A stretch of 64,000 bases of DNA from Dugong dugon (GCA_030035585.1 CM057462.1:115129234-115193233); one strand, 5' to 3'. Positions 12,057-23,350 are shown, counted from the first letter of the stretch. Notes: generated by a model from the sequence alone, not told the origin. Translations and numbers: made by a program.

Positions 12057-13250
12057 AACCCATAAAAAAATTCACATGCAAAATGTAACAATCCTTGTTG
12101 GTTACCAGGGATTGGGGGGGGGGGGATACTAAATAGGTAATAGATAAGTGGTGTCTTGGGTGAGAGGTGAGACAGTACACAGTACAAGGGAAACTAACAC
12201 AACCTGCACAAGAAAAGGTCATGGAGGCCCCACGGACACATCCAAACTCCCCGAGGGACTGAGTTGCTGGACGGAGGGCTCTGGGGACCATGGTCTCCGG
12301 GAACATCTAGCTCAATTGGCATGACACTAGTTATAAATATAATGCTCTACATTCTACCTTGGTGAGTAGTGTCTGTGGTCTTAAAAGCCTGTGAGTGGCC
12401 ATCTAAGATACTACACAGTTCTCATCCCTTCGGAAGCAAGGGAGAATGAAGAGAACAGGATACAACGAAAAGATTAGTCCAAAGGACTAATTGTCCACGG
12501 CTACCAAGAGCTCCACTGGACTGAGTCCAGTACAGCTAGATGGTGCCCGGCTACCACCGCTGACTGCTCTGACCAGGATCACAACAGAGGGTTCTTGACA
12601 GAGCTGGAGAAGGATGTAGAGCATAATTCTAACTCACAAAAAAAAAAAAAAAAAAAAAAGACCAGATTTACTGGCCTAAAGGAGACTGGAGAAACCTTAA
12701 GAGTATGGCCCCCAGACACCCTTTCAACTCAGAGGTGAAGTTACCTTCGAGGTTCACTGTTCAGCTTGGAAGTAGACAGCCCAATAAAACTAAATGAGAC
12801 TAACGAGGTATAGGAGTCCAGTGACAAGGGCCGGAAGGCAGAGGGGGAGTAGGAAGCTGATGATAAGGAACACAAGTTGAGTAAGGATACTGTTGATGTG
12901 TTGTGAGATTGTTAACCATTGTTATAGGACAACATTTGTAGTAACTGTTAAATGGGAGGCTATTTTCCTGTAAGCCTTCATCTTGGGTGAGAGTGGCAGC
13001 ACAATTGGAAGAGCATAATCAATGTCACTTAAATGTGTACGTAAAAAGTTTTGAAATGGTGTATCTTTGGCTATGTGTATTTTCACCAAAAAAAAAAAAA
13101 AAAAAAAAAAGCTGAGAATTCAGAGGGTTAAAATATTGTGGGGTTGTTAACCAAAGTCATAAAACAGCATGTGTACCACTGTTACATGAGAAACTGTTTG
13201 TTCTGTAAGCCTTCACCTAAAGTACAATAAAATATTTAAAAAAAAAAAAA
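12057..13250 (+). other. L1 3' UTR with G-run and internally repeated end
   Basis: The UTR contains a run of 12 G bases (12114-12125), an A-run at about 12638-12659, a second A-run at about 13088-13110, and the terminal poly-A. The segment at about 12893-13000 resembles the terminal segment at about 13128-13235: both have GTTAACCA, an ACTGTTA block and CTGTAAGCCTTCA. The 3' end therefore looks duplicated, with an A-run between the halves. The same arrangement is present at 42893-43233. Confidence 0.8.
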
Positions 13251-13262
13251 ACACAGGTAAAC

Positions 13263-13550
13263 ATCTTCCTGGTATTCTCTGCTTTTAGTCATAATACATC
13301 TGGCATCATCAATGATAACCTTCATTCCGTGTCCTCTTCTGAATCTGGCTTGAATTTCCAGCAGTTCTCTGTCAATGTACTGCTGCAACCATTTTTGAAT
13401 TATCTTCAGCAAAGCTTTACTTGCATGGGACATTAATGATATTGTTCAATAATTTTTCTGCATGCTATTGAATCACCTTTCTTTGGCTTAGGGACAGATA
13501 TGGATCTCTTCCAGTCTGGTGGCCAGGTAGCTGCCTTCTAAATTTCTTGG
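13263..13550 (-). mobile_element. RTE LINE, middle piece
   Basis: Continues the RTE at 3084-4166 after the L1. On the minus strand it encodes the RTE block LLKIIQKWLQQYIDRELLEIQARF (key residues at about 13330-13430), which matches the 1413-1500 segment of the first RTE copy. It stops at CTTGG, where a solo LTR is inserted. Confidence 0.88.
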
Positions 13551-14847
13551 TGTAAAAACAGCATGAGGCCAAGAGACAAAAGGGGTCACATAAACCAGAG
13601 ACTCCATCAGCCTGAGACCAGAAGAACTAGATGGTGCCTGGCTACCATCAATAACCACCCTGACAGGGAACACAACAGAGAGTCCCTGACAGAGCAGGAG
13701 AAAAGTAGGGTGCAAAACTCAAATTCTAGTAAAAAGACCAGACTTAATTGTCTGACAGATACTGGAGGAATCCCAGAAGACATGGCCCCCAGACTCTCTG
13801 TTAATCCAGAACTAAAACCATTCCCAAAGCCAACTCTTCAGATAAAGAATAGACTGGACTATGAGACATAAAATGATACTCATGAGGAGTGTGGTTCTTA
13901 CTTCAAGTAGATACACGAGACTAGGTGGGCAGCTCCTGTCCACAGGCAAGATGAGAGGGCAGAAAGTGATAGGAGCTGGTTGAATGGACATGGAAAATTC
14001 CAGGTGGAAAGGAGGAATGTGCAGTCACATTATAGGGATAGCAACTAAGGTCACATAACAATGTGTGTGTAAACTAACTTGAGCTGTAAACTTTCACCTA
14101 AAGCACAATAAAAAACAAAGTGGCATGAGGGAAGTGTCTGACCTCCTTTAACCTGTTAAGTGGGAAGGAGAACCAAGAACAACAGCCCAAGGCTAACTGT
14201 CATGAGGCGAGACACACCTCCTCTCTCTGCCATCTTCACCAATTCTGACACCAACCGCCCCTCCCACAGAACTCTCTACTTCTCTGTTGGGTTCAATAAT
14301 TCATTGCAATGGCCACACAAAACCCACAGTTAGTACTCACAATTATGGAGTTTATTAGGGAACTAACAGGCTACAATTCAGGTTCAGGGACACTCAGAAT
14401 ACAGTTCTTTCATCAGGACAGCCTCTTTTCATCTGTGCTCACAGGCACACCTCTCCCTGGCCCTAGGCCTCTGCCCAAAGGCACTCAGCTTTCTCTCTGT
14501 GAGCCAGGAAGCCCACCACACTGTTTACTGCTCCTAAGTCTCTGCTGCGGCTTCTCACTGGCTTTGGTGTTATAGTTCTCTTTCTCTGTGTCTCCAAGTT
14601 CCAGGAGCTTCTCAGCACAGGGATCCCTGGTCCAAAGGACGTGATGGCTGTTCTTCCTTGGTGGTAGTGGTATCTTCTCTTTTCTGCCTCTGGAGTGGCT
14701 CATTTCAAGCCCAGCAGGATGGCAAAACTGACCAATCCCTTTGGTGGGCCACAATTACCATGTTTATGAAGTCCTGCCCAATAACTTGGGTGGAAGTTAC
14801 AAGACCATGGCTCAAAAGGCCACACAAAAGTGATCCATGGTACTGCA
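13551..14847 (-). mobile_element. Solo LTR of an endogenous retrovirus, with a nested L1
   Basis: The element starts TGTAAAAACAGC and ends GTACTGCA, the TG...CA ends of a retroviral LTR. It is flanked by the 5 bp direct repeat CTTGG (13546-13550 and 14848-14852). With the nested L1 and its duplicated site removed it is about 735 bp. A minus-strand AATAAA (reverse complement around 14351-14356) gives the orientation. About 95 bp beyond it on that strand, TTGGTGTCAG resembles a tRNA-Leu primer-binding motif, although it lies inside the LTR boundaries. No internal viral genes adjoin it, so it is a recombination-derived solo LTR. The family is not identified. Confidence 0.75.
13569..14122 (+). 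mobile_element. 5'-truncated L1 3' UTR inside the solo LTR
   Basis: The sequence matches the 3' UTR of the full-length L1 in reduced form: AACTAGATGGTGCCTGGCTACC at 13626-13647 compares with AGCTAGATGGTGCCCGGCTACC at 12535-12556. It ends with AGCACAATAAAAAAC at about 14102-14116. The flanks GCATGAGG (13561-13568 and 14123-14130) form an 8 bp target-site duplication. It has a single terminal module rather than the duplicated end seen at 12893-13235, so it is a different, probably older L1 subfamily. Confidence 0.75.
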
Positions 14848-15835
14848 CTTGGCATAGAAGAGAGAGGACTTCCAGCGTTGCATCAGTTCGTTGAAACATC
14901 TCAATTGGGATTCCGTAAATTCCTGGAGCCTTGTTTTTAGTCAATGCCTTCAGTGCAGCTTGGACTTCTTCCTTCAATACCACTGATTCTTGATCATATG
15001 CCACCTCCTGAAATGGTTGAACACTGACCAGTTCTTTTTGGTATAATGACTGTGTGTATTCCTTCTATGTTCCCTTAATGCTTCCTGCGTTGTTCAGTAT
15101 TTTGCCCATAGAATCCTTCAATATTGCAACTTGAGGTTTGAATTTTTTCTTCACTTCTTTCAGCTTGAGAAATGCCGAGTGGGCTCTTTCCTTCTGGTTT
15201 TCAAACTCCAGGTCTTTGCACATTTCATTATAATGCTTTACTTTGTCTTCTTGAGCCATCTTTTGAAATCTTCTGTTCAGCGCTTTTACTTTAGCTACTC
15301 TACATTCAAGAGCAAGTTTCAGAGTCTCTTCTGACATCCATTCTGGTCTTTTCTTTCTTTCTTGTCTTTTTAGTGACCTTTTGCTTTATTCATGTATGAT
15401 GTCCTTGATGTCATCCTCAGTCATTGATATTCAACGTGTGAAATCTATTCCTGAGATAGTCTCTAAATTCACATGGCATATGATCAAGGTCGTACTTAGG
15501 CTCTTGTGGAGTTGTTCTAATTTTCTTCAGCTTCACCTTGAATTTGCATGGGAGCAATCGATGGTCTGTTTCACAGTTGGACCATGGCCTTGTTCTGCCT
15601 GATGATACTTGAGCTTCTCCATCATCTCTTTCTGAAGATGTAGTCAATTTGATTCCTGTGTATTCCATCCAACAAGGTCCATATAGTCACCATATATGTT
15701 GCTAGAAAAAGGTATTTCCAGTGAATAAATCATTGATCTTACAAAATTCTATCATGTGATCTCCAGCGTCTTTTTTTTTTATCACAAAAGCCATATTTGT
15801 TTCTTACTTTTGCATTCTACATTCACTGGATAATC
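14848..15835 (-). mobile_element. RTE LINE, 5' part with endonuclease region
   Basis: Resumes the RTE at CTTGGCATAG. On the minus strand it carries the KNKAPGIYGIPIEMFQ block (about 14890-14940), the Lys/Glu-rich linker (15065-15337) and the end of the endonuclease with EYTGIKLTTSSE (about 15630-15668). A run of about 10 T at 15771-15780 interrupts the endonuclease. Similarity fades at about 15835, where the copy is 5' truncated. Confidence 0.85.
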
Positions 15836-15919
15836 TAGATTATGAGTTATACTACTACCAGGAGTCAAAATGATCAAGTACTTTTATCCCTTTCTTTCCT
15901 GCTTACCTTACCTTGTTTA

Positions 15920-17130
15920 GTCTTCAAAGAAATAAGCAAACCTCAGTTGTTGGACAACTTCTCTGTTCTGTCTCAGTAACTCATTTGGTGATTTCTTCAA
16001 TTCTCATGGCTTTAAATATAATCTACACTCTAATGATGCCCGTAAACCTCTCACTTGTATTTCAGATACATGTATGTTGTTGTTGTTATTGTTGTTGTGT
16101 GTCTTTAAGTTGATTTTGACTCATAGTGACCCAATAAGACAGAGTAGAACTGACTCATAGGGTTTCCTAGGCTGTGATCTTTAAGGGAGTAGATTGCCAG
16201 TTTTTTTCTCCCACAGAGATGCTGGTGGGTTTGAACTGCTGACCTTTCACTTAGCAGCCGAGCACTTAACATTGTACTGCCGGGGCTCCTTAGATCCATG
16301 TATAGTAACTGACATGTGTTAGAGGGATTTTAAATTCAACATTTCATGAACTTATCAAATTTTATTTTCCCCCAAATTATCTCCTCCTGTATCCTTTCCA
16401 ATCTTAGTGAGTGGTGATGCTATTATTTCAGTTTCTCAACTCCAAAACTTTATTGCTCTCCTTGACTCATCTCTTGGTCTTACGTTGGCACATCTGAACC
16501 ATTAGGAAATTCTATTGGTCTCATCTTCTTCAAAATACGTCAAAAATTCAACTATTTCACAACCCTCTACTACCATTATCCTGGTCCAAGTTTCTGTTGT
16601 CTCTCACCTGGATTAGTGCAATTGTCTCATAGGTCATTTTACTGCTTCAGCAGTTGGTACCTTACAGTCCGTTATCTACCCCAAAGCCCAAGCAATCCTC
16701 TAAAAATGAAGTTAAATGAACTTACCCCTCTGTTTATCACTCATCAATAGATTCTCATCTCAAACTGAAAGCACAAGTTTTACAGGAGCCTAAAAAGCCC
16801 TCTGCTATCTGACCCATTGACTTCATCTCCTGCTACTCTCCTCTCATTAACTCAACTCCAGCCACATTAGCCTTCCTCCAATGCTAGTCACCCTCTGCCT
16901 CAGGGTCTTTACCCTTGCTGTTATCTCTGACCAGATAGCCTCCAGATATCCACACAGACGACCCCCTGCTTCCTTCAGATCTTTGTTTAAATGTGACTTT
17001 CTCAGTGAGACTAGCCCTAGAGACCAGTCTAAGGTTTCAATTAACTCCTGCCCAACATTTCCTATTCCTTTTTCCATACTTAACTAAAAGCTCTTCAAGG
17101 TAGGAATTTTAGTCATTTGTTTTGTTCATT
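15920..17130 (+). mobile_element. L2 LINE, 3' half, ancient
   Basis: The sequence follows the L2 order. ATGGCTTTAAATATAATCTACAC lies near 16008, the TTGACTCATCTCTTGG block near 16462, CTGGTCCAAG and the CACCTGGATTA block near 16580-16620, GCCTCAGGGTCTTTACCCTTGCTGTT near 16898, and CAGATCTTTGTTTAAATGTGACTTTCTCAGTGAG near 16977. All are in plus orientation. It is interrupted by an AfroSINE at 16076-16291. No reading frame survives. Confidence 0.8.
16076..16291 (-). mobile_element. AfroSINE inserted in the L2
   Basis: Read on the minus strand it begins GGAGCCCCGGCAGTACAATG, contains the TTCAAACCCACCAGC stretch (a degenerate B-box-like segment), and ends in GTCACTATGAGTCAAAATCA followed by (CAA)n. 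The flanks AGATACATGTAT (16064-16075) and AGATCCATGTAT (16292-16303) are an 11/12 target-site duplication. Confidence 0.88.
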
Positions 17131-17215
17131 ATAGGATCGCTATGACTTGAAATTGAGGGCAATGGGTTTGGTGTTTTTTTCTTTTTTTTTTGGTTTGGGC
17201 TTCCAAGTGTCAAGT
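17131..17215 (+). mobile_element. AfroSINE 3' tail fragment
   Basis: TAGGATCGCTATGACTTGAAAT followed by GGGCAATGGGTTTGG and a T-rich tail matches only the last third of the AfroSINE. It marks the end of the L2 homology. Confidence 0.65.
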
Positions 17216-18000
17216 GAGTTCTGGGTATGCAGGAAGCTTTAAATAAAAATATGTTAAAAGAAAAGCACTTTAATATGAGAAGAAAATTACTAAATACAAG
17301 TAGTTCCCAACTTATGAAGGGGTTTCGTTCCAGTGACTGTCATAAGTTAGTTCTGAAGTAAATCAAATATCTCTTTTTAAATTTTTTTTAGCTTTCATTA
17401 TTATTACCTTTTATTATTAGTATCTTTATTAATCTGATCTTTATTAGTGAACATGTGAGAATAACATCAGCAAATTATGCACTGCAACATTGTATGTAGT
17501 ACATGTTACCAACCATAAGATGTACCAAAAAAAAAAAAAGAGCAAGAAACAGATGGGGTCGTACGTGCCATTGGTTAAGTGCAGGTTCATGTTAACTTGA
17601 ATACACTATAAGTCAGGGTCTACCTGTAATCTACAAACTGGACAACAAAGATTTTCCTCAAATAGTAGCTGCTAATAGTAGATAGATTTCCTTGTAGTTA
17701 TTTGAAGGAAATTGAACTTTTTTTCCTTTAGTATAGCCAGAACCTCCATGGTGAAATTATAAGATGTAGCCCTTTATTTCTCATATGGATTTTTATAAAA
17801 AGTGGGGAGAGATGGCCAGCAATGACTCTTTTGATGAGATCATACAGTGTGTTTTATAGTGAAGTTGTCAGTCTTGACAAAAAACAAGAAGCTTAAATTG
17901 TAGATTCTAAGAAGACTATGCTTCTAGCAGTTTTTAGGTATCTTCAGCAGATTCAATGGTTCTTAGAATCTCCTTATTCAGAACATTACATTTTTTTAAG
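17216..18000. other. Unique AT-rich DNA
   Basis: No gene recognised. It contains an A-run at about 17528-17539 and a short old segment near 17560-17630 of unknown origin. Confidence 0.4.
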
Positions 18001-19362
18001 TAATTTTGTTGCTGTTGTTGTTGAGAATATACACAGCAGAACATACACCAATTCTGTAATTTCTACCTGTTCAGTTCAGTGACACTGATTACATTCTTCA
18101 AGTTGTTCACCCATTCTCACCCTTCTTGTCCTGAATTGTTCTTCCCTCATTAACTTAAACTCACTGTCCCCTAAGTTTCTTGTCTACTCTTTTGAATTGC
18201 TGTTGTCAATTTGATCCCATATAGATAACTCTTTAAAACAGCATAGTGCTCAAGGCAGACATTCTTTACTAATTAGGCTAAAATATTATTTAGTTTAAAG
18301 ACTTCAAGGAATATTTTTGGTTTAAGGTTTAAAGATTATCTCAGGGCAATAGATTTGAGGATTCATCCAGCCTCCATGGCTCTAGAAATTCTAGATTTCA
18401 TGAGAATTTGAAATTCTGTTCTGCATTTTCTCCCTTTTGATTAGGATCCTTCTATAGAATCTCTGATCAAAATGTTCCCTAATGATAGCCAGGTACCATC
18501 CAATTCTTCTGGTCTAACAGCAAAGGAGGCAGTTGTTCATGAAGGCAATCAGCCACACATTCCATTGCCTCCTCCTATTCCTGATGTTCCCTCTTCCGCT
18601 ATTGCTCCAGACAAGTAGAGACCAGTTGTTGCACCTTAGGTGGCCACTTGGCTTGCTTTTTAGACCACAGACATTACGCAGTGAACTAGGAGGTACAGCA
18701 GAAGCACTAAACATGTTATTAGGCCAATTAACTGGGATATCTCATGAAACCATGATCCTAAACTTCCAAACCAAGAAACAAAATCCTGTGAGGTGTTTGG
18801 TTGTACATAAGCAGCCTCAAAGTTACTCTTTTTTTGCTGTTGTTGTTCTAAAGCTATCTATTACACATTTGTCAACTTAACTTTTTACAGGTGTGCAACT
18901 TATGGACATCAATTAATTGGCTATGCAAAATTTACCCTTAATCAATGTGAATTTTCCATAACTGTAAACCAAAACTCAGTATTCCATAAACAATAACCCC
19001 TCCTGTCCCCCTCCCTCATGCCCCTGGTAACCACAAATGAACTTTGGCCTCTATACCTTTGCCTGTTCTAGTCTTTTCATATAAGCGAGATCATAAACAA
19101 TATTTGTCCTTTTGTGATTGACTTATTTCATTCAGCATAATGTCTTCAAGCTCCATCCATCAGGACTGCATTTCTCTTTATGGCTGAGTCCATTGTATTT
19201 ATGTACCACATTTTGTTTTTCCATTCATCTATTATGGGCATTTAGGTTGTTTCCACCTTTTGGCTGCAAGGACCATTGGTGTACATATGTCTATTCCCAT
19301 CATTGCTTTCATTTCCTTTGGGTATATTCCTAGCAGTGGAATTTCTAGGTTAGAACTCTGCA
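18001..19362 (-). mobile_element. 5'-truncated L1, 3' UTR and end of ORF2
   Basis: On the plus strand it starts with the reversed L1 tail region (GTTGAGAATATACACAGCAG) and passes through the 3' UTR, including the CCATCCAATTCTTCTGGTC block near 18498. It ends in reversed ORF2: GACTTATTTCATTCAGCATAATGTCTTCAAG at about 19120-19150 corresponds to the LEDIMLSEISQS block seen at about 11980-12015. Possible degenerate target-site copies are GAACATTACATTTTTTTAAG (about 17979-17998) and GAACTCTGCATTTTTTAGG (about 19354-19372). Confidence 0.8.
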
Positions 19363-20676
19363 TTTTTTAGGATTTTTTTTTCCTCCTCTTTCTGGGTCTG
19401 CCCCATAAGAAATAATTTTGCTATTTATTTTTTTTCTTAATCTCTAAGAAAGTTCTATTTGTATTCCTTTTAGTCTTGTAATCAATACCCATGAGTATTT
19501 ATTTCAAATTATGAGCTATTTTATTAGACTAAACATTATTCTAAATTTACATATATTATTATGCTTTCTTTATAACAATATAGTATTTTGTAAATATCAG
19601 GCACTCAAGCTTTTAAAATCATTGTATTTGAAAATCTGTCCTCGGAAGATAAAAAACATATTTCTACTCTAACCCATTCAGGTACTTGTCTCAGTAAATC
19701 TCTGCAGTATTAAGGCATTAAAAAATCTTCTCTGCAAATATTTTATTAATTACTATTTTAGAATTCAGTTATAAGTTATGATAACAATGATTTCCACTGG
19801 AGTAAAATAAAATGCACAGAGTTCATGTTGTGGATAAATAGACATGAGATGACTACTATGCATTTTGAAATCTAGGATAATGGTTCCCACAGATTCTGCA
19901 ATAATGAGATTTGATAATTTTCATACTATTTAGTAAAACAACCTTACTTCTTATGAAAAGGAGAGTTGGGAAAATGTGACATTGGAATAAAGTTTTACAT
20001 TTTGAACAAGTAATAAAAATAAAATTAAAGGTTACGTTTCTACAGTCATGATTGATAACAATTGCTTGGTTTAACTGCATTTTATAGGTTATGTAAGCAG
20101 TTTAAATTAAAAAGTGACTTACAAAAACATGCAGTCTTGACAAGAAATGAAAGCTAATAGCTTTTCTTTGCAACTCTAAGAAACCTGATGGGATTTTTAA
20201 TTTCTAGAGATTTGAGAAATTAGAAGGATATATTTTGTAGTGCCTTCATATGAAACATGCTTGAGGATTTGTTTTTCTTGGAATAATGTTTCTGTTATGA
20301 CTACTAAAGCATTCCCTTGGATTTTGCAACATGTTTGAAATATAGTTTACTACAATCAATTATATTGTAAGACACCATAGATGGTCTCCAAGGATGAGTT
20401 TGTAAAATACACCCTCCAGTTTATAGATCCTCCGCAATTAACAATTCCTCGAGGGAATCACCTGGTTACCTCAATTAGGAGGGCTAGTGATGTCTGAAAC
20501 TCTGAGACATCCAAATACAGTACTATATGCTGTGCCATAAATTTTCAGTTGTCTGCTCTGAAGTTGTTGTAGATAATACAAAAAACTACTGTGTGATTTC
20601 CATTATATTTTTCTTAGATTAATATTAAACTGAATTTTCATTACTAAACAAACACTCTCTAGTTTTAATGGGAGAT
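19363..20676. other. Unique AT-rich DNA
   Basis: No coding frame of note, no SINE and no RNA gene recognised. Confidence 0.4.
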
Positions 20677-20687
20677 AACCAGAAATG

Positions 20688-20846
20688 GAAGACCCTCAAC
20701 AAGATGGATTGGCACAATGGCTGCAACAGTGGGATCAAACATGGCAATGATTATGAGGATGGTGCAGGAGCTGGCAATGTTTCATTTTGTTGTACACAGG
20801 GTCACTATGAGTCAGAACCAATTGGAAGGCACCTAACAACAACAAC
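20688..20846 (+). mobile_element. RTE LINE, 3' end only
   Basis: This fragment starts at GAAGACCCTCAACAAGATGG and ends at GGCACCTAACAACAACAAC, the last about 160 bp of the RTE. The left flank AACCAGAAATG (20677-20687) and the sequence after the tail, AACCAGAAGTG (20847-20857), form a target-site duplication with one mismatch. Confidence 0.9.
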
Positions 20847-20858
20847 AACCAGAAGTGA

Positions 20859-21059
20859 AGGAGCCCTGGTGGTGCAGTGTTTAAGTGCTTGGTGGCTAAC
20901 CAAAAGGTCAGTGGTTTGAACCCACAAGCAGCTCTGTAGAAGAAAGATGTCACAGTATGCTTCCATAAAGATTTACAGCCTTGGCAGTTTTACCCTGTCC
21001 CATAGGGTCATTATGAGTTGGCACTGACTTGATGACAATGGATTTAGTTTGGTTGGTTT
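20859..21059 (+). mobile_element. AfroSINE at the RTE tail
   Basis: A full AfroSINE of 201 bp that opens AGGAGCCCTGGTGGTGCAGT. It has the internal GTTTGAACCCACAAGCAGC stretch and ends in ATAGGGTCATTATGAGTTGG and GACAATGGATTTAGTTTGG. The exact 12 bp duplication AACCAGAAGTGA lies at 20847-20858 and 21060-21071. Confidence 0.93.
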
Positions 21060-21071
21060 AACCAGAAGTGA

Positions 21072-23247
21072 GCTAAAAGATACTGCATATCTCCATATAA
21101 ATAATATATTTAAAATACATGAAAGAGGTATTTATCTAGTTTTGCAAAGAGTTTCTCAAAATATCATTCAGCCTCTGAGAGTTTTATTTGTTCCTCAATA
21201 CTCATGTACATCTCACTCCCCAATCACCAAATCCCTTTTTTCAAATCATTGTTCTGTTTGTTTGTTAGTCTTATTGGTAAGCTTGATAAACATACTTAGA
21301 CTTTTGGGTAGAACTGACTTTCCTAAGGGTACATGTCTTTCTCCAAAGCTGACTCACTATCAAGATGAATAAAACAATTGAGAATGCTACAGAGATATTA
21401 AAGTAAAATTATTTGTATTTGTAAAAGAAAGAAATTTTCCAAATGCATTACCTGAAAGATTTCTTTAGTTCCTATTTCAATGAATGTATGAAAATGGAGT
21501 TTAATTGGACCTTCTCCTTTAATCATACATTTCAGGAAACATGCATATACACACATTCAGAGAGAGAGAGAAAGAGAGAGAGGGAGACATTAAACAGAAA
21601 GGAAGAACAGACTGTATTAAGTTGCTCATTAGGCCCATTATCTGATTATCATTTGATTTGTCTGATTTCTTTTAGTTAAGGCATTTTGGTCAGTACCAGT
21701 TTTTGTAGCTGATTAAAGCACACTGTAGATCAAACTTCCAGGCATGCTTAAAACAAAAATGTACATACACATATATAACACTAATATATAGAGTTTATTA
21801 ACTTGTTAGGTAAAATAATAACCTTTCCTTCATCCACATAAACGTCATGGTCATTTATTTATGGATTTAATAAAGATAAGTCTGCAAAACAAAGTTTTGC
21901 ATAATAAATTTTATTTCCAATATGTTGTTGCAACTAAATATTTAAAGTCATCCTATGATGAACATACTTATATAAAACTAAATTCTGCTTTGTCTTGGCA
22001 AATCATATTCTGGATTATCTCTTGTGTACATTTAGCATTTTACATCTAGAACATTTTTAAAGTGTGGCGTTTCTGTCTGAAAAAAATGGTAAAAGTAATT
22101 TAGAAATTATTCTGATAGAGTTTGGAAATTTTTTTCACAAAAAGTTTAATTTCTTGAGCTTCTTGAAAAGCTAATATATGGGAAAAAAGAGAAAAAAACT
22201 TTAGAAAAAATATTTTATCCTTTTGTGTGGCAAAGAAGTTGGAAGTTTTAGTTTTGTTTAAAATTTGAAATTTTTGAATTTTTCAAGAACAAGGAGGTGA
22301 GTATGTGTTTAAAATTTGCAAGTTTTAGTTTATAATTTTGTTATGTTAATTATTATACTACTTTTGGGAAATGCCCCACTCCCACTCCAGTTAGGAATAA
22401 TCTTTAATTTGCACAGTTTTCCCTGCTCTGATCACATAATTTTCTTGCCTTGCAATAGTCTTCTAAATAGTCATTCCATATATAGCACAGGTTAGGATCT
22501 GGCAAAATTAGAAATCTATTTAGGTTGGTCGAATTATCTAATCAATTTAAATAGAGTTTAAGAGTATATTCCTACCTAGTGTGGACAATTAATCTGCACA
22601 ATACTTCAGAATACTTCTGAAATCACCATTATTATTAGCGTATGCTTTAGAAGGTCCTTGATCTGTATTCACATGACAGGAAAGAATGGCTCCACTGTAT
22701 TAAGTGAACAACTTGTAAGTGTCCCTACATAAGCAGTTATGTACAATTATATTGTATACTTTTCCAAATTTGCAGTTACTTGGTAACGTTAATTTTTAAA
22801 ACTCCTAAGATGTATATTTGCAGAACAATATACAGACATTAAACTGAAATGATCGTGAAAGAGCATAAGCACTATTTATGGTATATCAATACTCCATTGG
22901 AATATGGGCTTGTGCTAACATTTCTAATTTCTAAAATTATTAAAAAAGCCTTAAAGAAATGAATAATTTTTAATATAATTTTTTTTGAAAAAAGTAGACT
23001 AAAGACAAAATTTTTGCGTGTTTCCCCTTTAGCATATGATACACACTCTTCTAAAACGTTATTATTTTGTATATTATTATATACTGGAGATCATTTCATT
23101 TTAATACATAAAGAACTTATTGTTCATTTTTATGGTTTCATAATACTTGATTTTTTGGTATTTTACTAATATCCTACTGATGGACATTTCAGTTATGTGT
23201 AATCTTTGATAATACAAAAAATAATATACTATATATATAAATATCAC
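21072..23247. other. Long AT-rich gene-free stretch
   Basis: No gene was recognised. The only clear structure is a GA-rich microsatellite at about 21559-21587. The last 150 bases (about 23095-23247) resemble old L1 3' UTR sequence (CCTACTGATGGACATTTCAG at about 23172-23191). Confidence 0.5.
21559..21587. repeat. (GA)n microsatellite
   Basis: An imperfect AG dinucleotide run with one AA and one GG interruption. Confidence 0.85.
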
Positions 23248-23350
23248 ATTCATTGTGAAAAACAACATTTTAAGATCTATCTTGAAGTACAACACTGTCA
23301 GTGACAGGATAATATCCATACACTTACATGGAAGACGAATTAATACAACT

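Larger units (their letters stand above)
4167..13250 (+). mobile_element. Full-length L1 LINE, about 9.08 kb, inactive
   Basis: This is a complete L1 insertion, proven by an exact target-site duplication and a 3' poly-A. In order it holds a 5' UTR of about 2.6 kb with tandem monomers (4167-6810), ORF1 (6811-about 7760, frameshifted), ORF2 (about 8250-12056, several frameshifts and stops), and a 3' UTR of about 1.2 kb ending in AATAAAATATT plus poly-A. Mammalian L1s are usually 6-7 kb, so this copy is long mainly because of the monomer array and the long 3' UTR. It inserted into an older RTE on the opposite strand. It cannot make functional proteins, but its 5' end looks complete. Confidence 0.95.

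Noticed and set aside
12013-12306. A minus-strand frame shared with 42005-42304
   Set aside because: The two copies are the same L1 3' UTR, so the shared frame reflects repeat identity, not a conserved gene.
4167-13250. Retrotransposition-competent L1
   Set aside because: ORF1 has a frameshift near 7515 and ORF2 has several shifts plus a TGA at 10207.
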